A DNA stretch of 64,000 nucleotides, taken from assembly GCA_026419785.1 (NCBI GenBank), contig JAODTK010005819.1:1-64000 (forward strand), read 5' to 3'. The stretch's first letter is position 1. Each line of letters starts with the position of its first letter. Positions 46,088 through 56,369 of the stretch are shown here, piece by piece. A model generated the notes under the pieces. The model was not told the origin of the DNA. It was given only the letters and a program-made list of their open reading frames with translations, and ran no database searches. The position numbers and the translations under genes are program-made. Source of the DNA: Sclerodactyla briareus. Its lineage: Eukaryota > Echinodermata > Holothuroidea > Dendrochirotida > Sclerodactylidae.

Positions 46088-46112
46088 CCCCCCCCCCCCC
46101 CCCCCCCCCCAT
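46088..46112. repeat. C25 homopolymer
   Basis: An uninterrupted run of about 25 C residues, the longest homopolymer in the window. Confidence 0.95.
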
Positions 46113-46209
46113 ACCTATCAACAACATCCGAAAACATGAGATGAATTGGTTGCGTTTTCAAATAGTGCTGACGGTTAAAAAAAGGCCGTAACGATATTGG
46201 TATGGGGGG

Positions 46210-46766
46210 CAAGGGCGTAGCGAAGAGTTGATAATTGGTGTGGGGGGGGGGTGTAGGATAGAAATTGATTGTTTTGCGACGGTCTGGCGAGGTGGCTGAT
46301 ATGGGGGAGGGGTCCAAGGGGAGAACCCCTCTCCTCTTTGGAAAATTTTGAATATTGAAACGTCCTACAGAGCAAGTGGTGCAATATTTTCAGTTAAAAT
46401 TGGCAGTTCAGTTATTCCTCGACTGAAGGACCCCGCTCACAACATACGCGGGACCCTTCAAATTTGGATCGCCGAATAATTCTGCCAGAATACTCGTGAT
46501 ATGATCAGACCTCAAATACACACGGCGCGCGAAGCGCGCAAGAATTTGACACTTCAATGGGGTATTTGATCAAGTTTTCGGCCATTCAGTACAATTTTCA
46601 GACAATTTCCACTTTTGCATTAGGATATCTCTAACCAGATTTTAACTTATTCTGTGCCCAAAGTTTGGTAGTTTCCTGCCCGAATTTTCGATCCAAAAAA
46701 AAATGTGGGGGGGGGGGCTGCCCTTTATCTCTCGCCTTGTAGGCCTACTCTAGCTACGCCGCTCGC
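46210..46766. mobile_element. MITE-like element with GGGCGTAGC termini
   Basis: It starts CAAGGGCGTAGCGAAGAG at 46210 and ends CTCTAGCTACGCCGCTCG at about 46766. The complement of that end, CGAGCGGCGTAGCTAGAG, matches the start at 13 of 18 positions. G tracts lie near both ends (46242-46251 and 46706-46716). An internal hairpin TCAAATACACAC..GTATTTGA at about 46512-46569 has GCGCGCGAAGCGCGC at its tip. It has no coding capacity. Confidence 0.6.
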
Positions 46767-46769
46767 ATG

Positions 46770-48390
46770 ATTCTCCGTTTAAAACCGACCGTTTCATTGG
46801 TTAGGTTCTGGGAAATAATTGTTTTCAGCAAAGTGGTTCGAAAAAATGTATGTATCACTGGGATATAGGACCAGAAACAAAAGCTGTCGAAGAACTGTTA
46901 ACTCATGAAAAATAAAATTTTCAACGCTAACGCCTTTGATTTCCTTTTGCCGAGATGCCGACAGACTCGGTCACTCGTCTCGTTCAATTCCACCGCCGGC
47001 GATGGGCTGTCACATTATCTATTTTTGCCGACGTGCCATTCTCTTGCTGACGCTGAATGGGCCAATCAGATCATATTGAAACCTTTTTGGAACTCGCGCT
47101 CCGGAAGTTCACTTCGACCTCAATTCACATGAAAGAGGCTAAAATAACCCTCTTTTTTACCTTTCCAAATGAGTTTCGGATACTTACAGAATGCGACGAC
47201 TAGGTTCAAACAGCATTGGAAAGATGAATTTTTTGTTCTTCCTGTTTATACATAAATACTTCTGTTCACTCCAAGTTATCCCTCGTCATTTTCAACTTTT
47301 AAAAAGTCATTTTGAGCTGAATTACTGTGTAACATCACAGAATTTCCATGTTTTATTCTCTTCATTCCTTCCTAACTGATAACCCACATCCGACACTTAG
47401 GTTCACAGTCAGTGAAACGATCACCTCTCAGCTGTGTTTCCTAAAAAATCGTACCAGTTACGGCACACCCACCCCTGCCGGCCCATAGACTTACACTAAA
47501 TATTCTCCTTCATGAGTGCTGAGGTCAGGAGAAGTTTTCGCCAGGAAAGTGCCACCCATCATTTTCGAGCTGACATTCATATCTGTCATGGCACTTCCAA
47601 TTCACTGTACCTTGACGTTTAGATTTTTCGCTAGGCTTGCCGGGGCTCTTTTGGGGATTTCCTCAATGCTGCTGCTGTCGGCCGGAAAATCAGTTTTTTC
47701 CCAGGTCCCTCCAACAATCTACAAAGTGATCAAAAATTAGCTTGAACCTCCCAAACGGGCATCTTGGTACTTTTCAGAACATGGCTGCCTGTCATGCAGA
47801 CACACGTTGGAACCGGCAAGGATCCAGAAAGTGCTCAAAATTGCATTTAATTGTCATTTTTTTTATGGACTATTTTTTAAGGGTACTTCAGCTGGCGGAG
47901 GAACAACCGACTAATGGTGGCGTATAACTTACCCCAGCATCCACCTCCGTCATTTCAGCCTATAGCGAAAAAGTTTCATTTACTTGTGTGAACCCCCAAT
48001 ATATCCCTACACAGTGTTTCAAAACGCTGTAGTATGGGCGATTTAATTGAACGTACACTTCGAAACCAGGGTTTCAGACTGGCCCGTTCCTAAATAGGAC
48101 TCTTTGTTGTAGCCAGAATCGGCTATTTGTTTACGAAAAACTATTAACAGATATTCCCTGAAAGGAAACCCTTTTTGCCATCAGTTTTATGATTTTTGTT
48201 GAGGTACGATGAACTAAGTGATAAAGAATGCAGTTTATAAAGTTGGAGTCGGCTGAATTCTCTTTGTGCGTGCGATGACCTGGAAATTTTGGGTTGTTGG
48301 TCTGGCTTGGTCAATTGATTGGCAAATGGTCGAAATGGTTTCAAACTAAAGGAGCCAAAAGTTCGAAATAGCCGATAATAAAGTCGGACT
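46770..48390. other. Unassigned DNA
   Basis: No gene is recognised. The plus-strand frames 46905-47132 and 47516-47740 look protein-like in composition but have no domain, splice context or conservation that I can show. Confidence 0.35.
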
Positions 48391-48399
48391 TCCCTATTT

Positions 48400-48570
48400 T
48401 TCTGTGTCATTCCATTTCCGTTCCCCTCCTCGTCCTCTCCCTTGTATCCCTTTTCCGTTCCCCTTTCTCAACCTCTTTCCTTTCTTCTTCTTTGCCTCCT
48501 CTCCTCTTTGTCCTATCTTTCCTTTTCTCCTCTGGTCCCTCCTCTTTTTCTTCCTCTTCCTCCTTTTGCC
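48400..48570 (+). repeat. Polypyrimidine tract
   Basis: About 170 bases almost free of purines on the plus strand (CTCC, CTTT and CCTCTT words). It produces long Pro/Phe/Ser frames and, on the other strand, Lys/Glu/Arg frames of nearly 100 codons, all artefacts. Confidence 0.85.
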
Positions 48571-48662
48571 GACAGAACAAAAATTTGCCGACGGCGACCA
48601 AATTATTGGGGTGTGTAGCACCCCCCACAGCACCCCCCCCCCCCCCGCTCGCTACGGCCCTG
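48571..48662 (-). mobile_element. End of a CAGGGCCGTAGC-type element
   Basis: On the minus strand CAGGGCCGTAGCGAGCGGGG at 48662 leads into a G14 tract and a second G run. This is the same class of terminus as the MITE at 46210. The other end was not found. Confidence 0.45.
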
Positions 48663-49255
48663 ATGGGGGGAATCTGACCAAATCTCGTCAATTCCCCTGA
48701 ACTGTTCCGTGGTGAGCATGCCCACTTCGAACTACGACTGGCTTCTTTTCAGTGAGTTTTTGCGTTCCTGCAGCCTCCATACACTTAGTTCATCGACAAC
48801 GACTTGTGCTAAGTAACGTTGTGTGTTGGCCACCGATCCACCGTAGTGAGCATTGCAGATTTGCGCACACACAGAGAAAGTAGTAAACTTGTTGTCGTGA
48901 TGGCAGACCCAACAGCTTCCAATTTTGGAAGTTTTGGAACGAGATCGTTTGCATTGGCAAGAAACTTTTGTAGTGATTTCGAAATATAATCAGCCTAGAA
49001 CACTAACATTAAATTTACTTTAACCACTGTTAGCTACGGTACTCTTGGAGTCAGCAAGTGGGCGTGAACCTAGCCTGTGCCTGAGGAGGTTGGCTACTTT
49101 GCCGTCGGGAACACAACTCCAGTTTATTCTTCGTCTGTCATTCACTTTTCACAACACAATGTTTGTGTCATGTTATCAATGTAAATAAAATAGAGGCAAA
49201 ATCGAGCCGCTAGGAATAGGCCTACATTGAATTTTCAGGGTCCGGTTGGTTTGAG
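48663..49255. other. Unassigned DNA
   Basis: No feature is recognised. Confidence 0.4.
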
Positions 49256-49329
49256 CTACGTAGTTTTCGTGGAACTGATACTTCAAGAAGGTAACTACAA
49301 TTGCACAGCACAGAAGTGAGTTAAGGACA

Positions 49330-49755
49330 GCCACGGTTTGAGGGGCTTCCGGCGGTGGGCCAATGCACAGGGCGGCTGCAACGTTTTTGGCTATGCTACC
49401 AAACTTATCATATATAACAATGTTATAATGCTCCAAATCCTAACGATCGTTTGAACCCAATGCTTTTCACATTGAAATATCGAGATCCACCGCCGGCTTA
49501 TAGACAATTAAACCTTCACGCGAACCACTGAAAGAATCTTTTACATGGTACCCTGCTCATATCGTCAATTTGACTGGGCAACTCGCGCAATCGGATAAGT
49601 TTTCTGGACCAACAGGTTGAAATCTGCATTTGACGAGTAAGCGGCCACTCGATATGGGTTGCCGGTTATCGCCTTGGACCTTAATTGTCCGGGAGTGGTA
49701 CTGCACTGGAAGTGAATATCACTAACAAAATCTGAATGATATGCATTGAATAACA
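49330..49755 (-). repeat. Long inverted repeat, left arm
   Basis: The complement of this arm matches 50110-50500 in colinear blocks: AGTACCACTCCCG, TGGCCGC..ACTCGTC, TGCAGATTTC, CCGATT..GCGAGTT..CCAGTCAA, GAGCAGGGTA, TTCGTGGTTC.CGTGAAG, TTTAATTGTCTA, and CGATCGTTAGGATTT followed by TTGTTATATATGATA. Open frames on its minus strand (49176-49436, 49565-49756) are not kept in the other arm, so I do not call a gene. Confidence 0.8.
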
Positions 49756-50109
49756 AGAAATATATTCGAAGTTGTTAAAACAAAATTAATATTAATTCTG
49801 CTGCCTAATGAAATATTAAAATAAAACCGACAAAATTATATTTGTTCACTTCAATCAACCAAAGCTGTGTGCTTTTACCGTGACACGGGCCCCTACGTCC
49901 AAAACCAAGCAGTCATTTCGAGTGCCACTTGTCTCGTTTCACCTGCCAAATGTCTGGAATAACGAAACTCTTAACTCTGCTCTTTCAGAGAGCATAATCC
50001 ATACTTCGTGATATAGTGGCTATTACATATCGGTAGATAATTCCCATTTCATACTACCCCGAATTTCTCACTGCTCTGGCTGCTCAAAAAAGAAAAAAAA
50101 AAAAAAATG

Positions 50110-50500
50110 GATCGCTTAATTTTTTGACGCGGTCGTTTCTCCCCCCGTGGTAGTACACCCCCGCTCCCAAACCAACTAAGGTCCCAGCATAATCGCAACC
50201 CAATCTCCGCTTGGCCGCCGCTGTAGCTCGTCCCTGCAGATTTCCCCTGTGGCCAGGCCCTTTCTCCCTTCCCGATTTTTCGCGAGTTTTCCAGTCAAGA
50301 GATCGTCGATAAGAGCAGGGTACTCATGTAAAGATCCTTCGTGGTTCACGTGAAGCGTTTAATTTGTCTAATAGCCCGTCGTTCTCGATGTCGCATTGTT
50401 GAAAGCCGTTGGTTTCGAACGGATCGTTAGGATTTTTAGCATACCTTGTTATATATGATACGTGGTAGACTAGCCAAAACTTCGAGCGCCTGTAGGGGCA
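50110..50500 (+). repeat. Long inverted repeat, right arm
   Basis: Inverted partner of 49330-49755. The spacer of about 350 bp (49756-50109) is AT-rich and ends in an A14 tract at 50093-50106. The arrangement fits a DNA element with long terminal inverted repeats, or two copies of one repeat in opposite orientation. Confidence 0.8.
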
Positions 50501-50689
50501 AAGGATGAAAGAAAAAACAACCTTGCCCTATTCGCTGTCCCTCTGCATTGGCGAAATTTCTTTTTTCAAGTCAACTGTAGTGAAATGAATGTGATGTACC
50601 ATGGTTCTATTTTCAAGAAAAAAATTATACAAGATGCCAAGGTCAGATGTTTTTTAGGCGGGTGAAATTGTGTTGCTGTTGGTTACGTA

Positions 50690-50810
50690 CAACCATCTAA
50701 CGGAGCGTCCCATCGGTTGGCCCGAAGTGGTGCCATTAAATGTTGGGATCTTACGGCCCCTCAGTATGGTCGGAAACTGACTTTTCCTTTCCCCGACAGC
50801 TCAAGGCTGC
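50690..50810 (+). mobile_element. Family B repeat, copy 7 (diverged)
   Basis: CTAACGGAGCGTCCCATCGG then TTGGCCCGAAGTGG replaces the usual core. It is followed by CCCCTCAGTATGGTCGGAAA. No start or G tract is visible. Confidence 0.45.
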
Positions 50811-52105
50811 ATCTATACTGTCTACAACACAATTCTAAACATCTTGCATGTGTCCACTTTTGGCGGTGAGACGGCCTTGTACACGGCGTGTACATGATGT
50901 TGTCAACATGCATCTACACCAGTATTTTCTGGCATAGCGCGCGTATTTGGTTTGTTGTATTCAATGACTTTGTTGCGGACGCTGTTGCGTTCACTGTAAT
51001 GACGTTTTTACTTCTCACGAATCGTATATGTAATGTTCGTTTGGCCCGAGCATATTTAGCACGATCGGCTAGCTTGAGGTAATTTCCGATCCTGGCGGTT
51101 CTGAGATAATTTGCATTTTGGTATGATGAAAGAATTTCCACTCTAGCAAATGATACAGAATTCACCGGAAAAACTCTGTGCAGCCACAATGCGGGCGATT
51201 CTTCAAAATGCAGGAGTTTTTTTTTGAAGAACGGGAGATTCGGACGGTTCGCGTGGTGTGAGTGAGAGACGACCCGAGAATGCGGGTGACACCCGCCCCA
51301 AGTGGGTGACTTGGCATGCAATGAATTATATTCGTTTCATGCGAACGCTACAATACACATACCCACATTGAGCCGCATCAGGCAGAACAACACTTGCACC
51401 TCCTCTAGGAGCCTAATCCCACATCTGCTATTCCCAAGACCAATTTATACTATCGCTGAAACATATCCCATTTTTAATGGATGCCATCCAATAACATACT
51501 GAGGCTAAGAGAGCAGCTTCATCATCTCAGGGAGACACTAAATTTCATGAATTAAAAAAACTGACATGGCAGCTAACAATTTGTTATCACTGCAATATAA
51601 TGTAGAATAAAGTTTACAGATGACATGATTTTATCTGAGTAATTTGAATATCTTCAAAATACCGAGGGAAGGCACTGTTCACATGAACAGTCTGATGCAA
51701 TACAACGTCTCCTAAACATTGGACGACAATCAAATAGCTGAGCTCTTTTCCATTTCATTAAACAATGGTTGTTAATTGTGTTTAGATCATAATGTGCAGA
51801 TGCCTAAGTGGAGGAGCTGGCAGTAGCAAGACCAATAACATGACAACAAAGTGGCAGGTTTGAAATTTTTGTTATTGAGTAGTTTGATCTGACTCATGGT
51901 GTTCCTACCTGCTGCCCATGCAAGGGGAAAGCTTCGCTGTTTGATAGCTGTACGGGCCTTTTTCGGCGACCCATCACTACTCCACTCTGGCGTTCTTGGC
52001 TGGCATATTGTCGGAGGTGGCTCCAGGGCTCTGACAGCGTTTTGCCGGTTGCCTGCTTATATCTGGAAAGCTGTCGCACAACAAGTTGACTAACAGGATT
52101 AAAAA
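50811..52105. other. Unassigned DNA
   Basis: No feature is recognised. A 135-codon minus-strand frame at 50914-51321 shows no domain. Confidence 0.4.
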
Positions 52106-52109
52106 TCAT

Positions 52110-52535
52110 AAAAGAACTTGTTGTCAGGCTGTTTCAAGCAGCTGGTGATACCTCACCTGGAGTATTTTGTCCAACTATGGAATTCCTTATTTCTCAGAGA
52201 GCAGCAAGTAATTGAAAACGTTAAGTCAGAGGCCACTAGATTAGTTCACTGTCCTTGGAGATTTACCTTGGAGGAAAGATTTAGGCGTCTCGGTCTAACT
52301 TCAATGGAGCTGAGACAAAATCGAGGTGATTGATTTCAGGTTTTTCCCAAATGTTCATGGATTTGAGGGCCTTTCCTTCGGCTATTTCTTTGAGTTTTCG
52401 TAGTTCCACGATAGGGTCATTGCCTCAATCTTTCGTAGTTAAAACCGCTGTAGCTGAAGTTAATCTTGTGTCTATTTGCATATTTAGTCATTTCGTCATA
52501 TTTCCAAAAACTTCCTTTGTGAGAACTCCTTGACA
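52110..52535 (+). pseudogene. LINE reverse transcriptase C-terminal relic (CR1/jockey-like)
   Basis: Frame 52118-52333 reads KQLVIPHLEYFVQLW, then QVIENVKSEATRLV, then TLEERFRRLGLTSMELRQNR and GD. This closely follows the thumb region of CR1/jockey-type LINE reverse transcriptases ('LVRPHLEY..QVW', 'IEKVQRRATK', 'YEERL..LGL.SLE.RRLRGD'). A one-base overlap and frame change leads into 52330-52533, with FRSST.GSL, VVKTAVAEVNLVSI and FFSHFVI; the expected pattern is 'RGHSLKL...FFS.RV...WNSLP'. The catalytic domain upstream is absent, so it is a 5'-truncated insertion, the usual fate of LINE copies. Confidence 0.8.
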
Positions 52536-52765
52536 TTGGTCAAATATTCCTTCCTTAGAATTTTGAAAGTGCCAAACTGATTAGTTAAGCTGTTTTTGTT
52601 TATGTCTAATACAAAAATCTAAGCCACGCATGGAATGCCCTAGTAATTGTTGCATGTGACTAAAAGAAGAAAAAACCTGATCAATGCAACCAGGCGAAGA
52701 CACTGGGGGCGATTACTTGTTTTTTTTTTTATTCTTGACAAATCAGAGAATTTACAGTCCAGACA
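52536..52765. other. LINE 3' flank and unassigned DNA
   Basis: Probably includes the 3' UTR of the LINE relic. A T10 tract lies at about 52721. Confidence 0.35.
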
Positions 52766-52769
52766 TTGT

Positions 52770-53345
52770 AATGGTTTGTGTGTGTGTTGTGACACCTAGC
52801 CTTGTTACCACCATCAACTCAGACCCAACATCGGATGGAATCTATTTCATCCATTTTGATTGGTTATCTTGTTTTACCATAATGATCAGACCCCTTTGTC
52901 TTTTGAGGTCGGTCAAAGGCATCTTAGGTCAAGAGGGGTCAAAGTCTGAAAATCTTGTTAACACGATGCTGTCCAGAATGCCTGTCCAATCAGGTTGAAA
53001 TTCGTGTCTGGCTTTCTTATGAGGAGTATTGAACCCTATTGTTTTTTGTGTGAATCGGGGTCCAGATTGGGAATTGTGAAGTTGCTAATTTGGCCAATTT
53101 AACTCGTTAACACAATGACTCCCCCCAACTTTCGATGGATCATGTTCATCTTGATCCATGGGTTTCCCATAATGAATACATGATCCCTATTGTTTTTGGG
53201 TCAGCCAAAGGTCATCTGATGTCAAGTCTGAAAATCTTGTTAACACCAGTCCAGAATGGCCTGACCCGATCAGTTTGGACACTTAGTATGCCAGCTTCTT
53301 ATGGGAAAAAACAGAATGCTATCGTTTGGGTGTGACTGGAGCCAT
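52770..53345 (+). repeat. Array 2 of the ~300 bp modular repeat
   Basis: (TG)n and GTTGTGACACCTAGCCTTGT start it. GAAAATCTTGTTAACAC recurs at 52948 and 53230, a 282-bp step. Other family words are ACCCTATTGTTTTT, GGTCAAAGGCATCTTAGGTC and CAAAGGTCATCTGATGTC. The same words build the array at 60480-61440. Confidence 0.8.
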
Positions 53346-53499
53346 TTGGGAGGGAAAAAAAAAACTCTGCAGGGTGTAGTTCATCACTTATGTTGTAGTT
53401 TCCCTATTTTGACGTATACAGATTCCATCTGTAATCTTGCCCATGCTTAGCTTGACAAGTCAGGATATCAATGAATCCCTAAGCCTTTTGTCTTTTTCT

Positions 53500-53830
53500 G
53501 ATTCATATTATCTTCCTCTAAAGTACATTATGTTTTCCTGAAACTGTGGTCGTAGTATTCCTCTGGGTGGTGCTCCTTCCAGCTTGTTCAAAGATTTTGG
53601 ATGCAACGTCATAATAGTGCCGTTAGAGTTAAAACAGTAACATCTGGTGAAAGAGCATAACGGAACCCCCAACAGTACATTCTTTCCGCTGGATGTTACT
53701 AAAATTGGTCCCCAATGTTCATTGACCTCTTTGACTCTGTGAAGGTCAAAGTCAAAGGTCATTGAAGTGGCACATAGGCCACTGTGTGAAATTGCCTTTG
53801 GCCCCCAAAATGGTCCATTTTTGTCTCGCC
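53500..53830 (+). repeat. Repeat unit shared with 56690-57020
   Basis: AAAGTACATTA, CAGCTTGTTCAAAGATTTTG, CAGTACATTCTTTC, TTCATTGACCT, GTGAAGGTCAAAGTCAAAGG, AGGCCACTGTGTGAAATTGC and CTTTGGCC recur in the same order at 56717-56975. A short (TG)n follows at 53829-53850. It contains an AGGTCAAAGTCAAAGGTCA string. Confidence 0.75.
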
Positions 53831-53947
53831 TGTGTGTGTGTGTGTATGTATGTCACACTTTCTCGTTAGCAGGATTTGTCACAAAACCGTGAGGCCGATT
53901 ATGACGAAAATTTTTGTGTGTTAGCTCCGGGGTTGGGTGTAACACAT

Positions 53948-54390
53948 CCATGGGCGTCACAGGTGGGGGACGCGGGGGACCATGTTTCCCCCCACTTTTC
54001 ACTACGGATGGGGGGGATATCTATCGTTTTAATCCCCCCCCCCCCACTTCCGGAAACCGTAATAAAAATAATCAGGCCATTCCCGATTTTTGTATCACTC
54101 TAAACTGAATTCAATTTTTGTCTAAAAAATAACTCAAACAAATATCGCGTTTGAAATTGTCTGAGTCCACTAATTCCAGTGCGGACCCCAGGTGAAGATC
54201 TGGACCTCTACTAGGGCCGAAGTGGAAGTATATCCAGCTCCATACCGAGTTCTCGAAGTTTTAATCGAATAGCCAAGTGCCTAATTTTTCACGTGTTTTC
54301 GCGCGCAATGGCGTTTTTCTCCCGGCGTTGTAGGCTACTATGCGATGGAATCTTCGAATCCTTTCGTTTCACTCGATTAATTTCAGAAGC
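53948..54390 (+). mobile_element. Family A element, copy 3
   Basis: CATGGGCGTCACAGGTGGGG at 53949 begins the match to 44820-45338. It is colinear through CCCCCCCCACTTCCGGAAAC, GTATCACTCTAAACTGA, CCCCAGGTGAAGATCTGGAC, ATACCGAGTTCTCGAAG, TCGAATAGCCAAGTGC and CGCGCGCAATGGCGTTTTTC. The match is lost after ATGCGATGGAATCTTCGAAT. The 134-codon frame at 54293-54697 overlaps its end and is not supported. Confidence 0.75.
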
Positions 54391-54834
54391 CTTAGGGGCA
54401 GACTCCCCCCCCCCATTCTTTCTGATGAAAATTCGGCGGGGGGAAAATTCGGTGGAAAATTGGGATGGAAAAGCTAAGTGGAAGAAATGCCAGATTTTTT
54501 GCAGTCCTTTTTCGATAAAATTGCACGAAAACTTGATTTTTTTGCGCGCAGCGCTTCGCGCGCGCCGTAGTTTCCAGGACCGACTTGTAAATTCGGATAC
54601 AAATTTTCTGTTTCCCAAATTTGAGTGGTCCCACCCAGAAGGCCGTTCGGTAGAACCCCCTGGATCCCACACAACAAAGCCAGATAGAAAGGTATAAAAA
54701 CTCTATGTGTTATACTCGGTAAAATCATCCTAGTATGCACATGAACAACTTTTTCGTCTGTCTTGTACTCAAAATCACACATGTAGATGTTTGCTATTGA
54801 GCTCCTGGCAATGCCGTTTCCGTCGATCTGAGGC
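54391..54834. other. Unassigned DNA with a GCGCGAAGCGC motif
   Basis: GCGCGCAGCGCTTCGCGCGC at about 54544 contains the recurrent hairpin word. Both strands are open over 100 codons here, without recognisable domains. Confidence 0.4.
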
Positions 54835-54837
54835 AAA

Positions 54838-54956
54838 TGAAAATCTGGAACTTTCTTTGTACGCTCCGCGCCAACCAGGTGGCGCTCCGCTTTAGAGGGT
54901 CATTTGAATCCGATGTGTCCCCCCCCCACTTTTTCCTAAACGCTCCGACGCCCCTG
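54838..54956 (-). mobile_element. Family B repeat, copy 6 (short)
   Basis: On the minus strand: CAGGGGCGTCGGAGCG, a G9 tract, CCTCTAAAGCGGAGCGCCAC, CTGGTTGGCGCGGAGCGTAC, AAAGAAAGTTCC, and CTCAGATCGACGGAAACGGC followed by ATTGCC. Confidence 0.75.
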
Positions 54957-55189
54957 ACACTATCTGATTGGATTTTGGGCAGCAAGTCACTAATCTAAGT
55001 TGGGTAATTAGCTATTTCATGTAAGGTTATTGTTAAGCTTCGTTTGCAAGATTATAACACAGAACTGTATGTGCTACAGTGATGTAGTTAGGCATGAGGA
55101 CGGATGACAGGTAGATGAACTGATTAGATTTTCAGCCAAATATGCTAATTAAGGTGGTCTAATTTCGTAATTCCATGCAAATTTTTTCA

Positions 55190-55860
55190 ATTTTTGTCGG
55201 ATTTCACGACCAACTTGGTGGATGTGGTCCCCAGGTTTCCCGAGAAGTGAAGTCGGGGTTACTGGATGTCATTTATAAAAGGCGTCTAATAATTTGCATA
55301 ATTTATGCAATTTTTGAAGTTTGTCTGATTTCCAAGAACTGTTATAAAATGGTGTTCCACCTTCGATCCTGATTGTTTTGAAGGTACAGCTGTGGTCGGT
55401 AGAGGTCATTGTAATTTGCCTAATTTGCTAATTATTCCTATTTTTTTCCAACTTGGTAGAATTTCCCCCCAAACTCAGTAGTATGGTCCGTGTAACATTC
55501 TCTGGATTGATGTGTTTGAATGATCATAATTTGATTGATCCATCACATAATAGCTTCTGTTAAAAAAGCACTGAGGAACGAGTACCATAGCTCCTGTTAC
55601 ATATACTGCTGTTATAAGCTACTTGTATGTGCCTAATTTGCATAATTTAATTCCAATTCCAACTTGGTAACGAATTTTTTTTCGTTTCGTTCGCCCAACT
55701 CATAGGTATGGTCCGTTAACATTTTCTGAATCTTATATGTTTGATGTAAAGTGAATTTGGATTGATTCAATATAATAGCGTCTGTTAGACTAAAGCTCTG
55801 AGGAACGAATAAACCCTAGCTCCTGTGACCATTTTACTGCTGTATAAGCGGCCGAAAAGC
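55190..55860 (+). repeat. AACTTGGT tandem array of about 210-240 bp
   Basis: AACTTGGT occurs at 55212, 55450 and 55661. The last two units share ATGGTCCGT.TAACATT, TAATAGC.TCTGTTA, CTGAGGAACGA and AGCTCCTGT, about 211 bp apart. The first unit is a divergent version with TTTGCATAATTTATGCAATT. Confidence 0.75.
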
Positions 55861-55929
55861 AAACCCTCTCTTAACCCAAAAACCAATTTTGATTAGGTTG
55901 ATTATTTCCTCTCTGCTTACCTGGGGACG

Positions 55930-56010
55930 CGTGTTGTTGGTGTGTGGTGGGAGGAGGGGGGGGGGGAGGGTGTTTGCCGCCTGGGCAGGGGGGGGGGGGA
56001 AGCTGATGGC
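55930..56010 (+). repeat. G-tract cluster
   Basis: GGGAGGAGGGGGGGGGGAGG and GGCAGGGGGGGGGGGAAGC lie within 80 bases. They fit the tract-rich starts of local mobile elements but lack their cores. Confidence 0.7.
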
Positions 56011-56369
56011 ATGTCCTGGCTGTTGGAAAATAAAAGGCAATGATAATGAAGTCATTTTGATTTTGAAAGACAAAGAAGCCCAGTCTTGCTAAGGATTTAG
56101 AGCATTTCAAGTTGGTTTTGGGCAAAGGAGTGAGTTGACTGAGCGACAAAACTCATTCAATTTGGGTATTTATGGAGGAGACAAGTGATGGGGGGGGTAA
56201 GAATAAGAAAGAACCATTAAGGGACTTTTGTATTAGAGTCAGTTATTAGTCATTATCTTAGATTTCAAGGAAGTTTTTATGTGTTATATTTGAAAAATAT
56301 GAATGTTTTTTGTTGACATGACAATGTCCTGCATAACTAGTTGGTTGTTTGTGTAGTGAATCATAAAAA

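Noticed and set aside
47516..47740. Plus-strand hydrophobic 74-codon frame
   Set aside because: Protein-like composition only; no splice sites, domain or second copy to support it.
48404..48700. Pro/Phe-rich and Lys/Glu-rich frames of nearly 100 codons
   Set aside because: Artefact of a polypyrimidine tract followed by C tracts.
49176..49436. Minus-strand frame with a membrane-like segment
   Set aside because: Most of it overlaps the left arm of the long inverted repeat, and the matching arm does not keep the frame.
54293..54697. Overlapping 134- and 127-codon frames on both strands
   Set aside because: Mutually open frames over the end of a family A element, without any recognisable content.
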